This document shows, one piece after another, positions 9,385 to 18,472 of a DNA stretch of 64,000 bases. A program made the translations under genes and the position numbers. Origin of the DNA: Qipengyuania sp. JC766 (GTDB taxonomy: Bacteria; Pseudomonadota; Alphaproteobacteria; Sphingomonadales; Sphingomonadaceae); NCBI RefSeq assembly GCF_040717445.1, contig NZ_JBFEFL010000001.1:1302001-1366000 (forward strand). The letters run 5' to 3'. Position 1 is the first letter of the stretch; every line of letters begins with the position of its first letter. Under the pieces are notes generated by a model. It did no database searches. It had not been told where the DNA came from and was given only the letters and a program-made list of their open reading frames with translations.

Positions 9385-10179
9385 ATGCGCAAGGCTATCT
9401 TCATCACCGGCGGCGCGTCCGGCATCGGCCGCGCCATTGCTCGCAAGTTCGCAAACGAAGGCTGGTTCGTCGGACTGGGGGACGTCGACGCGTCCGGCAT
9501 GGCCGAAACGGAGAGGCTTCTCGGGTCCTCGGACTGCTTTTCCCTCCGTTTCGACGTGCGGGATCGCGCCGAGTGGGACGGCGCGCTCGATGCCTTTTCA
9601 AAGGCGGCCGGCGACCGGATCGACGTGGTCGCGAACAATGCCGGTGTGCCGCTTGGCGGGTCGCTCGACGAAAATTCCGTCGCGGAAATCGAACGGTGCC
9701 TCGACATAAATCTCAAGGGCGCCTTGTTCGGGGCGCAGGCCTCGCTGCCCCATCTCAGGAAAAGCGCGCCCGGCAGTTGCCTGCTCACCACGAGCAGCGC
9801 CGCCGGGATTTACGGAACCGCAGGCGCTTCGGTCTACTCCGCGACCAAGTTCGGCGTGCGCGCGATGACCGAAGCTCTCGACGGTGAATGGGCGGAATTC
9901 GGGATCAAGGTACGCTCCCTGATGCCTTCTTTCATCGATACGCCCTTGCTCGAGCACGCGCCCAATGCCGGGTCCAACGAAGCGATCCGTACGCGCGTGA
10001 CGGATGCAGGCCTCGAAATCACGCCGGTTGAGGAGGTTGCCGAAGCCGCCTGGCGTGCCGTCCACGGGAACGAGCTTCACACGAAGGTCGGCAAGACGGC
10101 CAGGCGTCTCGCCTTTGCGAGCCGCTGGATGCCGGGACGGGTGCGCAAGATGGTTCGGGCGAACACCCACTCCCTTTGA
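9385..10179 (+). CDS. SDR-family oxidoreductase
   Basis: 264-residue short-chain dehydrogenase/reductase. The nucleotide-binding motif GGASGIGRA is at the N-terminus, NNAG follows, and the catalytic Tyr151-x3-Lys155 (YSATK) with an upstream Ser is intact. The basic tail SRWMPGRVRKMVRANTHSL is compatible with peripheral membrane contact. It starts 11 bases after the S9 peptidase stop and may be co-transcribed with it. The substrate is unknown; classical SDRs of this length act on hydroxy/keto groups of lipids, sugars or steroids. Confidence 0.88.
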   Translation: MRKAIFITGGASGIGRAIARKFANEGWFVGLGDVDASGMAETERLLGSSDCFSLRFDVRDRAEWDGALDAFSKAAGDRIDVVANNAGVPLGGSLDENSVAEIERCLDINLKGALFGAQASLPHLRKSAPGSCLLTTSSAAGIYGTAGASVYSATKFGVRAMTEALDGEWAEFGIKVRSLMPSFIDTPLLEHAPNAGSNEAIRTRVTDAGLEITPVEEVAEAAWRAVHGNELHTKVGKTARRLAFASRWMPGRVRKMVRANTHSL

Positions 10180-10189
10180 CGCCTCCGGT

Positions 10190-10480
10190 TCAAAGCAGCG
10201 CGTCGATCGACTTCGCCAGCTTGACGTCGCGCTGCGAGAGGCCCCCTGCATCATGCGTCGTCAGCGTGATCTCGACCGTATTGTAGACATTGAACCATTC
10301 CGGATGGTGGTCGTGTTTCTCCGCCAGCATCGCCACACGGCTCATGAATCCCCAAGCCTCGCTGAAATCCGCGAACTCGAACTTGCGCTGGATCGCCTTT
10401 TCGTCATCGCGCATCGACCACCTCTTGAGCGCGGTCAGGGCCACTTCGCGGTCCTCCTGGGTCAGTTCCATCACGGCCAT
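10190..10480 (-). CDS. phhB: Pterin-4a-carbinolamine dehydratase
   Basis: Recycles 4a-hydroxytetrahydrobiopterin made by aromatic amino acid hydroxylases. The 96-residue protein from the ATG at 10480 matches the family length; the frame is open upstream but that part is unrelated. The PCD signature [18 protein letters not shown] and [16 protein letters not shown] carries the catalytic histidines. No phenylalanine hydroxylase gene is nearby. Convergent with the SDR gene, 10 bases away, and divergent from ccmA. Confidence 0.93.
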   Translation of the reverse strand: MAVMELTQEDREVALTALKRWSMRDDEKAIQRKFEFADFSEAWGFMSRVAMLAEKHDHHPEWFNVYNTVEITLTTHDAGGLSQRDVKLAKSIDALL

Positions 10481-10542
10481 CGGATCATCCTTCGCACGGC
10501 TTGTCTTGTTGCTGGCTGCGCTTTCCCCTAACCGGCGGCGCC

Positions 10543-11127
10543 ATGCAAGGGGCCAGTCTGACCGCGACCGATCTAGCGTGCCGACGCGGCGACCGGCTCC
10601 TGTTCCGCGGCCTGACCCTGAGCATCGGCGCAGGCCAGACGCTGCATGTTCGCGGGCCCAATGGTTGCGGCAAGACCAGCCTGCTGCGTATCCTCGGCGG
10701 GCTCGATGCGGCATTTGCAGGTGATATCGCAAGGATGGGCGCGGTCGGCCTCGTCGGTGACCGGGACGCACTCGACCCCGATCGCACGCTGGAACAGTCT
10801 CTCGCCTTCTGGGCCGCAATCGACGGTCATGCGGGCCCATCGGATGTCCACGAGATGCTCGGACTGACGCACATCATGGACGTGCCGGTCGGTTATCTCT
10901 CAGCCGGCCAGCGCAAACGGGCATCCTTCGCGCGGTTGCTGAACCAGCGTGCCGACATATGGTTGCTGGACGAGCCGCTGAACGCACTCGATCGGGCAGC
11001 GCAAGTGACCGTTCTGGACCTGATGGCGCGGCATTGCGAGGGTGGCGGGCTGTGCCTCATCGCCTCGCACCAGCCGCTCGACCTGCCGCAGCTCGCGACA
11101 CTCGATCTGCCGGATTACGCGCCGTGA
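10543..11127 (+). CDS. ccmA: Heme exporter ATP-binding protein CcmA
   Basis: ATPase of the CcmABCD complex, which is needed for release of holo-CcmE in cytochrome c maturation. The start at 10543 ([16 protein letters not shown]) gives 194 residues, the family length. Walker [10 protein letters not shown], signature [14 protein letters not shown] and Walker B IWLLDEP are intact. Its stop overlaps the ccmB start (TGATG). Only ccmA and ccmB are here; ccmC, D and E to I must be elsewhere. Confidence 0.93.
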   Translation: MQGASLTATDLACRRGDRLLFRGLTLSIGAGQTLHVRGPNGCGKTSLLRILGGLDAAFAGDIARMGAVGLVGDRDALDPDRTLEQSLAFWAAIDGHAGPSDVHEMLGLTHIMDVPVGYLSAGQRKRASFARLLNQRADIWLLDEPLNALDRAAQVTVLDLMARHCEGGGLCLIASHQPLDLPQLATLDLPDYAP

Positions 11128-11765
11128 TGGGGCGGATGCTGTATCGCGACATTCGCGATCTCCTGCGCGTCGGTGCCCTTCTGCCGACGCTGTTCTTCCT
11201 TGCGGTCGCCATGGTTTTCCCCTTCGCGGTGGGGCCGGACCCGGTCGTCCTCGCGCGCACTGGGGGCGGGGTAATCTGGGTTGCCGCCCTTCTTGCTTCC
11301 ATCCTGCCGCTTGACCGGCTGATCCGGCCGGACCTCGAGAAGGGTGTGTTCGACCAGTTCGCCCTTCGCGGCATCGCGCCGGAGACTGCGGTGGCGGTCC
11401 GGCTCGCGGCGCACTGGCTCACCTTCGCGCCGTTCCTGATCGTCGCCAGCCTGCCCGCCGCTGCTCTGCTCAATCTCGACGGACGAAGCCTGGCGTTCGT
11501 GCTGCTCGGTCTGCTGGCGGGAACGCCCGGTCTGGCGGCGACCGGGATCATGATCGCCGCGGTCACGTCCGGGATACGGGGAAGTCCCGCGCTGGGCGGC
11601 CTGCTCCTCGTCCCGCTCGCGCTACCGGTGCTGATATTCGGAGCTGGCGCGCTGGCACGGTTCGACCATGCCGCGCTGGCGATTTGCGGCGCGATCAGCC
11701 TGGCGCTGTGCTGCATCGCTCCCTTCGCAGGGGGCGCGGCGCTGCGAGCCGCGCGGGGGAGCTAG
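11127..11765 (+). CDS. ccmB: Heme exporter membrane protein CcmB
   Basis: Six-helix inner-membrane partner of CcmA, 212 residues from the ATG that overlaps the ccmA stop. A GTG three bases earlier is also possible. The N-terminal RDIRDLLRVGALLPTLFF and the GVIWVAALLASILPLDRL segment are typical. Coupled overlap and pairing with ccmA make the call firm although CcmB sequences drift quickly. Confidence 0.92.
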   Translation: MGRMLYRDIRDLLRVGALLPTLFFLAVAMVFPFAVGPDPVVLARTGGGVIWVAALLASILPLDRLIRPDLEKGVFDQFALRGIAPETAVAVRLAAHWLTFAPFLIVASLPAAALLNLDGRSLAFVLLGLLAGTPGLAATGIMIAAVTSGIRGSPALGGLLLVPLALPVLIFGAGALARFDHAALAICGAISLALCCIAPFAGGAALRAARGS

Positions 11766-12592
11766 ACCGCGTAAGGGGGCTGGTGCAGCCCCTTCCCGCT
11801 CAGCGTGAAGATCTCGTTGCCGTCTTCGGTGATGCCGATCGAGTGTTCGAACTGGGCCGAGAGCGACTTGTCGCGGGTAACGGCGGTCCATCCGTCCTTC
11901 AGCATCTTCGTCCATGGACGGCCCCCATTGATCATCGGTTCGATGGTGAAGAACATGCCGGGGCGCAGCTCGGGGCCGGTGCCGGCGCGGGCGGCGTGCA
12001 CCACTTCGGGGGCGTCGTGGAACAGGCGGCCGAGCCCGTGGCCGCAGAACTCGCGGACCACGCCGTATCGGTGCTTGTGCGCGTGCTCCGCGATGACCGC
12101 GCCGATATCGCCGAGGCGCGCGCCGGGCTTCGCGGCCTCGATGCCGAGCATGAGGCATTCGTAGGTCACGTCGACCAGCCGCCGGGCCTTCAGCGGCACG
12201 TCGCCGACGAAATACATCCGGCTGGTGTCGCCGTGCCATCCGTCGAGCAGCGGGGTCACGTCGATATTGACGATATCGCCGTCCTTGAGCGCCTTTTCCG
12301 AGGGAATTCCGTGACATACGACGTGATTGACCGAGATGCAGCAGCTGTGCGTGTAGCCCCTGTAGCCAAGCGTCGCCGGCACCGATCCCCCGGCGAGCAT
12401 CAGTTCGCGCACCCGGTCGTCGATCGCCGCGGTGGTCACGCCGGGCTCGATCATGGGAGCGATGTCGTCGAGAATGCTGGCCGCCAGCCGTCCGGCCCGC
12501 CGCATGCCTTCGAAACCGTCCTCCCCATGTAGCTTGATGGTTCCGTCGCGGTAGACGGTCTCGCGGCTGTCGATCATCTGATATTCGGTCAT
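11762..12592 (-). CDS. map: Type I methionine aminopeptidase
   Basis: Removes the initiator Met from nascent proteins. The ATG at 12592 gives 276 residues; a GTG 9 bases upstream is an alternative. The five metal ligands are readable: the two Asp in NIDVTPLLDGWHGDTSRM, His in FCGHGLGR, Glu in FTIEPM and Glu in FEHSIGI. YTHSCCISVNHVVCHGIP is the typical substrate-pocket segment. The N-terminal 25 residues before the pita-bread fold are a little longer than in E. coli Map (264 residues). It overlaps the ccmB stop by 4 bases, tail to tail. Confidence 0.95.
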   Translation of the reverse strand: MTEYQMIDSRETVYRDGTIKLHGEDGFEGMRRAGRLAASILDDIAPMIEPGVTTAAIDDRVRELMLAGGSVPATLGYRGYTHSCCISVNHVVCHGIPSEKALKDGDIVNIDVTPLLDGWHGDTSRMYFVGDVPLKARRLVDVTYECLMLGIEAAKPGARLGDIGAVIAEHAHKHRYGVVREFCGHGLGRLFHDAPEVVHAARAGTGPELRPGMFFTIEPMINGGRPWTKMLKDGWTAVTRDKSLSAQFEHSIGITEDGNEIFTLSGKGLHQPPYAV

Positions 12593-12725
12593 GCGCCCCA
12601 CCTAGTCGCTGCCGCGCCCTTTTGCCAGTCGCCTCGGCCGGGTCGCCATGCCCGAGAGCACCCGACACCGGCCAATTCGGGCCCCGGCGCTAGGTTTTTG
12701 GCGACATCGTTCTATGTTGGTCCCC

Positions 12726-14126
12726 ATGAACGACAGCCCAGACCTCATCCAGCCCGATCGCGGACAGGACGCGACCGCCATCCATCTCGTCAATACGGCC
12801 ACATTCGACGACTGGTCGCAGAAACTGACCGCGGGCCAGCGGGCCGCGCTAGCCGCGCAGAAGTTCGAAGGCGCGGGATACCAGGTCGCCATCGTGCCCG
12901 ACGGCGACGGATGGTTCGCGGTCGGCGGTGTCGCCGATCCCGACAGCCTTTCCAGCTGGTGCCTGGCCAAGCTCGCGGAAGAATTGCCCGAGGGCACCTA
13001 TCGCGTCTCCGGGCGCGAGCCGGGCCCCGCCCTGCACGGCTGGCAGACCGGCCAGTACCGGTTCGACCGGTACCGCAAGAACCCGGATGCGCCGGGTCCG
13101 CGGGTGCTGCTGACGAAGGACGTGAAAGATATCGAAGGCGCGCAGGCGGAAGCGCGCGCGGCCTGCCTCGTGGCCGACCTCGTCAACACGCCGGCCGAGG
13201 ACATGGGCCCGGCCGCGCTGGAGGAGCAGGCGGAACGGATCGCCAAGACGCACGGCGCGGCACTGCACGTTACCAAGGGCGACGCGCTGGAACAGGATTA
13301 TCCTATGGTGCACGCTGTCGGACGGGCGGCGGCACGCCACCATGCGCCGCGCATGATCCGGATCGAATGGGGGCGGGAAAGCGATCCCCGGCTGGCTATC
13401 GTCGGCAAGGGCGTATGCTTCGATTCCGGCGGCCTCGACGTCAAATCCTCCAAGGGCATGCTGCTGATGAAGAAGGACATGGGTGGCGCGGCCCATGCTC
13501 TGGCGCTGGCCGATCTCGTCATGGGCGCCGGCCTGCCGGTGCGGCTGCACGTGCTGGTCCCGGCGGTCGAGAATGCCATTTCCTCCAACTCCTTCCGCCC
13601 CGGGGACGTGCTGAAGAGCCGCAAGGGGCTGACGGTGGAGATCGGCAATACCGATGCCGAAGGCCGCCTGATCCTGGGCGATGCACTGGCGCGGGCGAGC
13701 GAGGACGACCCGGAACTGATAATCGATTTCGCGACGCTCACGGGTGCGGCACGCGTGGCCCTGGGACCGGACCTTCCCGCCCTGATGACGCGGCGGGACG
13801 AAACCGCCGCCGCCCTGATCGCGGCCGGCAAGGCGCATGACGACGAACCCTGGCGACTTCCCCTGCCCGAAGCCTATGCCGAGTGGCTCCATTCCGAAAT
13901 CGCCGACACCAACAATGCGCACACGAACGCCTTTGCCGGCGCGAGCGTGGCCGGGCTGTTCCTCGACAGGTTCGTCGGCAACCGGAAGGACGGGACGCCC
14001 ATCGACTGGGCGCATTTCGACACCTTCGCCTGGCGCCCGTCGCACAAACCCGGCCGGGCCGCCGGTGGCGCGGCGCTGGGCCTGCGCGCCGCATTCCACA
14101 TGCTGCGCGAACGGTTCGCGGCATAG
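12726..14126 (+). CDS. M17-family leucyl aminopeptidase
   Basis: Zinc/manganese aminopeptidase of 466 residues starting MNDSPDLIQPDRG at 12726. The catalytic C-terminal domain carries both family motifs: VCFDSGGLDVKSSKGMLLMK, with the metal and catalytic Lys ligands, and NTDAEGRLILGDAL, with Asp and Glu ligands and the catalytic Arg. The N-terminal domain is shorter than in E. coli PepA, closer to the PepB-like enzymes of alphaproteobacteria. It leads the plus-strand run with the SH3-like gene and argC. Confidence 0.92.
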   Translation: MNDSPDLIQPDRGQDATAIHLVNTATFDDWSQKLTAGQRAALAAQKFEGAGYQVAIVPDGDGWFAVGGVADPDSLSSWCLAKLAEELPEGTYRVSGREPGPALHGWQTGQYRFDRYRKNPDAPGPRVLLTKDVKDIEGAQAEARAACLVADLVNTPAEDMGPAALEEQAERIAKTHGAALHVTKGDALEQDYPMVHAVGRAAARHHAPRMIRIEWGRESDPRLAIVGKGVCFDSGGLDVKSSKGMLLMKKDMGGAAHALALADLVMGAGLPVRLHVLVPAVENAISSNSFRPGDVLKSRKGLTVEIGNTDAEGRLILGDALARASEDDPELIIDFATLTGAARVALGPDLPALMTRRDETAAALIAAGKAHDDEPWRLPLPEAYAEWLHSEIADTNNAHTNAFAGASVAGLFLDRFVGNRKDGTPIDWAHFDTFAWRPSHKPGRAAGGAALGLRAAFHMLRERFAA

Positions 14127-14207
14127 CCGAACTTGCGAGCGCCGCGCATCGGGGATAAGCGCCGCCGATTGCTTGCCTGGCAAGTGCAACGGGAACAGAC
14201 GGACACA

Positions 14208-14558
14208 GTGAACGACGCTCAGCCTTATACCGTGCCCGAAGGGCCGCTGAAGCTGGGCGGCCCGATTTCGACACCGGAAAAGGGCACCCTGCCCATTCGC
14301 GGCGACCTGGCGCATATCGCGCTGGCCGACCGCTTCCTGGTCGCGCACTACGTCGTCCCGCAAATGGTATCGATCGGCGACAACGGTGCGAGCCTTCACC
14401 TGTCCGCCCGCGACGATTCCGACACGATCGCCGAACTCGCGCCGGGCGCGACGTTCGAAGCGCTCGACTTCGCCGGCTCCTGGTGTTGGGGCTGTTGCGG
14501 TGCCGAAGGCCCGACCGGCTACATTCGCAAGGACCGGCTGGCACCCCGCGAGCCATGA
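14208..14558 (+). CDS. SH3-like domain protein
   Basis: Predicted 116-residue protein if the GTG at 14208 is used; the frame stays open upstream to a poor TTG. The C-terminal half reads as a bacterial SH3 fold: ASLHLSARDDSDTIAEL, GATFEALDFAGSWCWGCC and GPTGYIRKDRLAP, where the final segment is the usual last strand. In sphingomonads such domains often precede NlpC/P60 peptidases, but no peptidase domain is present here. There is no signal peptide. Its stop overlaps argC (ATGA), so the two are coupled. Confidence 0.75.
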   Translation: MNDAQPYTVPEGPLKLGGPISTPEKGTLPIRGDLAHIALADRFLVAHYVVPQMVSIGDNGASLHLSARDDSDTIAELAPGATFEALDFAGSWCWGCCGAEGPTGYIRKDRLAPREP

Positions 14559-15487
14559 CGTCGCGCGTCTTCATAGACGGCGCGGCAGGGACGACGGGGC
14601 TGGAAATCCGCGACCGCCTGACGGGCCGGCCGGAATTCGAGCTGGTCGTGCTGGGCGATGACGAGCGCAAGGACCCCTCCGCCAGGCGCGCCGCCCTGAA
14701 CGAGGCGGACTTCGCCATCCTGTGCCTGCCCGACAAAGCCGCGCGCGAAGCCGTGGCCCTGATCGAGAACGACCGGGTGCGCGTGATCGACGCGTCGAGC
14801 GCGCATCGCGTGACCGAAGGCTGGACCTACGGCTTCCCCGAAATCGTCGGGCGGGATGCCATCGCCAAGGCCCGGTTCGTATCCAATCCCGGCTGCTACC
14901 CCACCGGTTTCATCGGCCTCGTCGCCCCGCTGGTCAGGGCCGGCCTGCTGCCGCGCGACTGGCCCTTCACGGTGCACGCGGTCTCCGGCTATTCGGGAGG
15001 CGGAAAGGCGCTGATCGACCGGTTCGGGGCGGAAGGCGACATCGCCTGGCGCGCATACGGTTTCGACCTTGCGCACAAGCACCTGCCCGAAATGCAGGAG
15101 CATGCAGGGCTCGCCCACCCGGTGATTTTCTCGCCTTCGGTAATTCCCGCCTTTCGCGGGATGGCCGTGGAAGTGCCGTTGCACCTGGGCGCCATGAACG
15201 GCGGCCCCGACGCACTCCGGCTGGAGGACGCGCTGGCCGAATTCTACGCCGGATCGAAGATCGTCACGGTGTCGCGGGACCATGACCGGTCGGAACTGCT
15301 GATCCGCGAAGGCGCCGAGCCGACCGATGCCATGCAGTTGCACGTTTTCGGCAACGAAGCCGGATACCATGCGCGCCTCGTCGCCACGCTCGACAATCTC
15401 GGCAAGGGTGCCAGCGGCGCCGCCGTCCAGTCGCTGAACCTGATGGCCGGCCTCGACGAGACCGAAGGCCTGCGGCTTCCTGCCTGA
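14555..15487 (+). CDS. argC: N-acetyl-gamma-glutamyl-phosphate reductase, short type
   Basis: Third step of arginine biosynthesis, NADPH-dependent reduction of acetylglutamyl phosphate. The ATG at 14555 gives 310 residues, the size of the type 2 (short) ArgC enzymes. The nucleotide-binding GAAGTTG is at residues 9-15 and the catalytic Cys114 lies in SNPGCYPTG. HKHLPEMQEHAG carries the conserved His. It is coupled to the SH3-like gene by a 4-base overlap. No other arg biosynthetic gene is in the window. Confidence 0.94.
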   Translation: MTSRVFIDGAAGTTGLEIRDRLTGRPEFELVVLGDDERKDPSARRAALNEADFAILCLPDKAAREAVALIENDRVRVIDASSAHRVTEGWTYGFPEIVGRDAIAKARFVSNPGCYPTGFIGLVAPLVRAGLLPRDWPFTVHAVSGYSGGGKALIDRFGAEGDIAWRAYGFDLAHKHLPEMQEHAGLAHPVIFSPSVIPAFRGMAVEVPLHLGAMNGGPDALRLEDALAEFYAGSKIVTVSRDHDRSELLIREGAEPTDAMQLHVFGNEAGYHARLVATLDNLGKGASGAAVQSLNLMAGLDETEGLRLPA

Positions 15488-15553
15488 AAACAGGGCACGA
15501 CCTGCCCGAAATTTGGGCAATGAATCGGCCCCGCTGCCATGGATGCGCCCTGT

Positions 15554-15568
15554 TTCGTATGATACGAA
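15554..15568. promoter_or_regulatory. Palindrome upstream of the glnBA promoter
   Basis: TTCGTATGATACGAA, two perfect 7-base arms around a central G, ends 12 bases before the -24 element of the sigma-54-like promoter. That is close for an NtrC enhancer and does not match the NtrC consensus, so it may bind a different regulator or shape the promoter. The palindrome is directly visible; its role is inference. Confidence 0.45.
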
Positions 15569-15580
15569 GCATGCGGCAAC

Positions 15581-15997
<417 letters not shown>

Positions 15998-16039
15998 TCA
16001 CCCGAACGACAATTCGTACCGCACGAGAAAGGACACACC

Positions 16040-17449
16040 ATGGCATCGGCGAAAGACGTACTGAAGCAGATCAAGGACGAGGAGATCGAATGGGTCGATC
16101 TGCGTTTCACCGATCCCAAGGGCAAATGGCAGCACCTCACCATGGTGGCGAGCGTCATGGGGGAGGACGAGCTGGAAGACGGACTGATGTTCGACGGATC
16201 GTCCATCGCCGGCTGGAAGGTGATCAACGAGTCCGACATGATCCTGAAGCCGGACCTGGAGCGGACCTATGTCGATCCGTTCAGCGCCACCCCCATGCTG
16301 ATCCTCTTCTGCGACGTGGTGGAACCCAGCACCGGCGAACTCTACGCCCGTGACCCGCGGTCCACCGCGAAGCGCGCCGAAGCCTTCCTGAAGCAGAGCG
16401 GCGTGGGCGACACCATCTATGTCGGTCCGGAAGCCGAGTTCTTCATGTTCGACGACGTGCGGTTCGAGGACGGCTATGCCGGATCGGGCTACATGATCGA
16501 CGATGTCGAGCTGCCGACCAATTCGGGCAAGGAATACGAGGCGGGCAACATGGCCCACCGTCCGCGCGCCAAGGGCGGGTATTTCCCAGTCGCGCCGGTC
16601 GATACCGCCGGCGACATACGCGGCGAAATGGTCAGCACCATGATCGAGATGGGCCTGCCCTGCGACAAGCATCACCACGAGGTCGCCGCCGCGCAGCACG
16701 AACTCGGCCTGACCTTCTCGACGCTGGTCGAGACGGCCGACAACATGCAGATCTACAAATATGTCGTACACCAGGTCGCGCATGCCTACGGCAAGACGGC
16801 GACCTTCATGCCCAAGCCGATCAAGGACGACAACGGCAGCGGGATGCACACCCACATGTCGATCTGGAACGACGGCAAGCCGACCTTCGCCGGCAACGGC
16901 TATGCCGGGCTCAGCGACACCTGCATCCATTACATCGGCGGCGTCATCAAGCACGCCAAGGCGCTGAACGCCTTCACCAACCCGACGACCAACAGCTACA
17001 AGCGGTTGGTCCCGGGCTTCGAGGCACCCGTGCTGCTCGCCTATTCGGCGCGCAACCGGTCGGCATCCTGCCGCATTCCCTATGGGGCGGGCGACAAGGC
17101 GAAGCGCGTGGAATTCCGCTTCCCCGACGCCATGGCGAACCCGTATCTCGCCTATTCGGCGCTGCTGATGGCGGGCCTCGACGGTATCATGAACAAGATC
17201 GATCCGGGCGAGGCGATGGACAAGAACCTCTACGACCTGCCGCCGGCGGAACTGGAAAACGTGCCCACGGTCTGCGGTTCGCTGCGTGAGGCGCTGATCG
17301 CGCTGGAGGACGATCACGAATTCCTGCTGAAGGGCGACGTGTTCTCCAAGGACCAGATCGATGCCTATGCCGAACTGCTCTGGGAACAGGTCATCCGCAT
17401 GGAGACGACTCCCTGCGCGGTCGAATTCGACATGTATTACAGCGCCTGA
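16040..17449 (+). CDS. glnA: Glutamine synthetase type I
   Basis: Dodecameric ammonium-assimilating enzyme, 469 residues. The ATP-binding [21 protein letters not shown] and the metal-binding segments are intact. The adenylylation tyrosine is Tyr398 in NLYDLPPAE, so it belongs to the GlnE-regulated GSI-beta form. It follows glnB by 42 bases and is closed by a strong terminator 22 bases after the stop. Confidence 0.98.
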   Translation: MASAKDVLKQIKDEEIEWVDLRFTDPKGKWQHLTMVASVMGEDELEDGLMFDGSSIAGWKVINESDMILKPDLERTYVDPFSATPMLILFCDVVEPSTGELYARDPRSTAKRAEAFLKQSGVGDTIYVGPEAEFFMFDDVRFEDGYAGSGYMIDDVELPTNSGKEYEAGNMAHRPRAKGGYFPVAPVDTAGDIRGEMVSTMIEMGLPCDKHHHEVAAAQHELGLTFSTLVETADNMQIYKYVVHQVAHAYGKTATFMPKPIKDDNGSGMHTHMSIWNDGKPTFAGNGYAGLSDTCIHYIGGVIKHAKALNAFTNPTTNSYKRLVPGFEAPVLLAYSARNRSASCRIPYGAGDKAKRVEFRFPDAMANPYLAYSALLMAGLDGIMNKIDPGEAMDKNLYDLPPAELENVPTVCGSLREALIALEDDHEFLLKGDVFSKDQIDAYAELLWEQVIRMETTPCAVEFDMYYSA

Positions 17450-17471
17450 TCGAAGGCCTTTCGGAAACAGG

Positions 17472-17505
17472 AAAAGGCGCCCGGAGCGATCCGGGCGCCT
17501 TTTTT
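17472..17505 (+). terminator. Rho-independent terminator of glnBA
   Basis: Perfect 11-bp stem AGGCGCCCGGA / TCCGGGCGCCT (17475-17485 and 17490-17500) with a GCGA tetraloop, followed by TTTTT. It may also stop the converging minus-strand membrane gene, since AAAA precedes the stem. Confidence 0.93.
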
Positions 17506-17523
17506 ATGGGTCGTGGCACGTGC

Positions 17524-18174
17524 CTAACGCGGGACCATCATCCCGCGCTGTCCCGCGGCCGCAAAGGCGGCGAGGAGCGCGACGACGAAGAAGGTCGTGA
17601 TGAGATCGATCGGCTGGAACATCGGCACGACCGCCAGATGGGCGAGGACCGCCCAGCCGCCCGCGACCAGGAACATCAGGTAATAGGCATAGACCGTCGC
17701 CTGGCTGTTCACGGCCGCGAACAGCTCGTCCGAGCGGCGGTGCGACTGCCAGGCGAAATAGATGCCGGCGAGCATCAGGACGCATACCGCGATGCCGACC
17801 AGCGGCATGGCGAGCGGCCCGACGGGCGCCGCCAGCGACAGCAGGAACAGCCCGATCCCCCATGCGAGCATGGCGAAGCTGGATTGGACGAGCATGGCCT
17901 GCTGCTCGCGCAGTTCGTCCGCGTCTTCGGCCTGCAGGTATTTTTCCCCGAGCGCCGGCGACATCGCGCCGACCAGCACCCCGACGGCCAGCAGCACGTA
18001 GAGTGCGCCGATGACCCCTGCGAACATGCGGGACGGGCCGGCCGCGCCCACCCAGTCGGTATCGAACAGCTGCGTGGTGGCGAACGCGACGAGCCCGCCG
18101 CAGATCGCGCCCGCAATCATCGGGACGACGAGCTTGCGCGTCCACGGTATCGGCTTGCCTTGCTCCTGGTTCAT
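17524..18174 (-). CDS. Multi-pass membrane protein paired with an XRE regulator
   Basis: 216 residues with about six hydrophobic segments (for example VVPMIAGAICGGLVAF, IGALYVLLAVGVLVGAM, VGIAVCVLMLAGIYFAW and LITTFFVVALLAAFAA). I do not recognise a named family. Its start overlaps the regulator's stop (ATGA), so the two are translationally coupled. Small XRE regulators paired with a membrane protein of this size are a recurrent bacterial arrangement, whose function is mostly unknown. Its expression is probably set by the palindromic operator upstream. Confidence 0.8.
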   Translation of the reverse strand: MNQEQGKPIPWTRKLVVPMIAGAICGGLVAFATTQLFDTDWVGAAGPSRMFAGVIGALYVLLAVGVLVGAMSPALGEKYLQAEDADELREQQAMLVQSSFAMLAWGIGLFLLSLAAPVGPLAMPLVGIAVCVLMLAGIYFAWQSHRRSDELFAAVNSQATVYAYYLMFLVAGGWAVLAHLAVVPMFQPIDLITTFFVVALLAAFAAAGQRGMMVPR

Positions 18175-18377
18175 TCTTCGGGCTCCCAGTGATCGATGAA
18201 CAGATCCGGCACGCTCACGGCGAACAGCTTCGCCATGCGCAATGCCAGCGGCAGGGAGGGATCGTACTTGTCGGTCTCGACCGCATTGATGGTCTGCCGC
18301 GATACGCCGAGCCTGCGGGCGAGTTCACCCTGGCTCCAGCCCTTGTCCTCGCGAAAAATCTTCAAGCGGTTTTCCAA
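18171..18377 (-). CDS. Small XRE-family transcriptional regulator
   Basis: 68-residue helix-turn-helix protein of the Cro/C1 YozG-like type. I choose the TTG at 18377 because the protein then begins (M)ENRLKIFREDKGWSQGE, the usual family start, and AGGAG sits 8 bases upstream. Longer starts exist at GTG 18386 and TTG 18401. The HTH runs from WSQGELARRL to VSRQTINAVE, followed by the family signature KYDPSLPLALRMAKLF. It is the first gene of a two-gene operon with the membrane protein. The long palindrome before its RBS suggests autoregulation. Confidence 0.88.
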   Translation of the reverse strand: MENRLKIFREDKGWSQGELARRLGVSRQTINAVETDKYDPSLPLALRMAKLFAVSVPDLFIDHWEPEE

Positions 18378-18394
18378 CCGAATCACTCCTATGC

Positions 18395-18448
18395 CTGACA
18401 AGACCTCTTTACTGTAAAGAAGTCTTGTCAGTCAAGAGCTCTTGTCAG
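18395..18448. promoter_or_regulatory. Operator region of the XRE operon: long palindrome plus extra half-sites
   Basis: A 37-base palindrome centred on T18413 has 18-base arms (18395-18412 and 18414-18431) that differ at one position; each arm ends in CTGACAAGA or its complement. Directly beside it, CAAGAGCTCTTG (18433-18444) is a perfect 12-base palindrome, and TCTTGTCAG repeats at 18423-18431 and 18440-18448. On the minus strand a TTGACT -35-like box (18435-18430) and the expected -10 area fall inside the repeats, so a bound protein would block the promoter. Structure is seen; autorepression by the adjacent XRE protein is inference. Confidence 0.7.
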
Positions 18449-18472
18449 GAACGGTCGCCCGTCGTTCGTCCG

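Noticed and set aside
10190-10840. Long minus-strand frame extending the pterin dehydratase to 216 residues
   Set aside because: The extra N-terminal part lacks family similarity and overlaps ccmA; the standard 96-residue protein starts at 10480.
15503-15519. Hairpin TGCCC-N7-GGGCA downstream of argC as a terminator
   Set aside because: Five-base stem with no T-run; probably chance, although weak pausing cannot be excluded.
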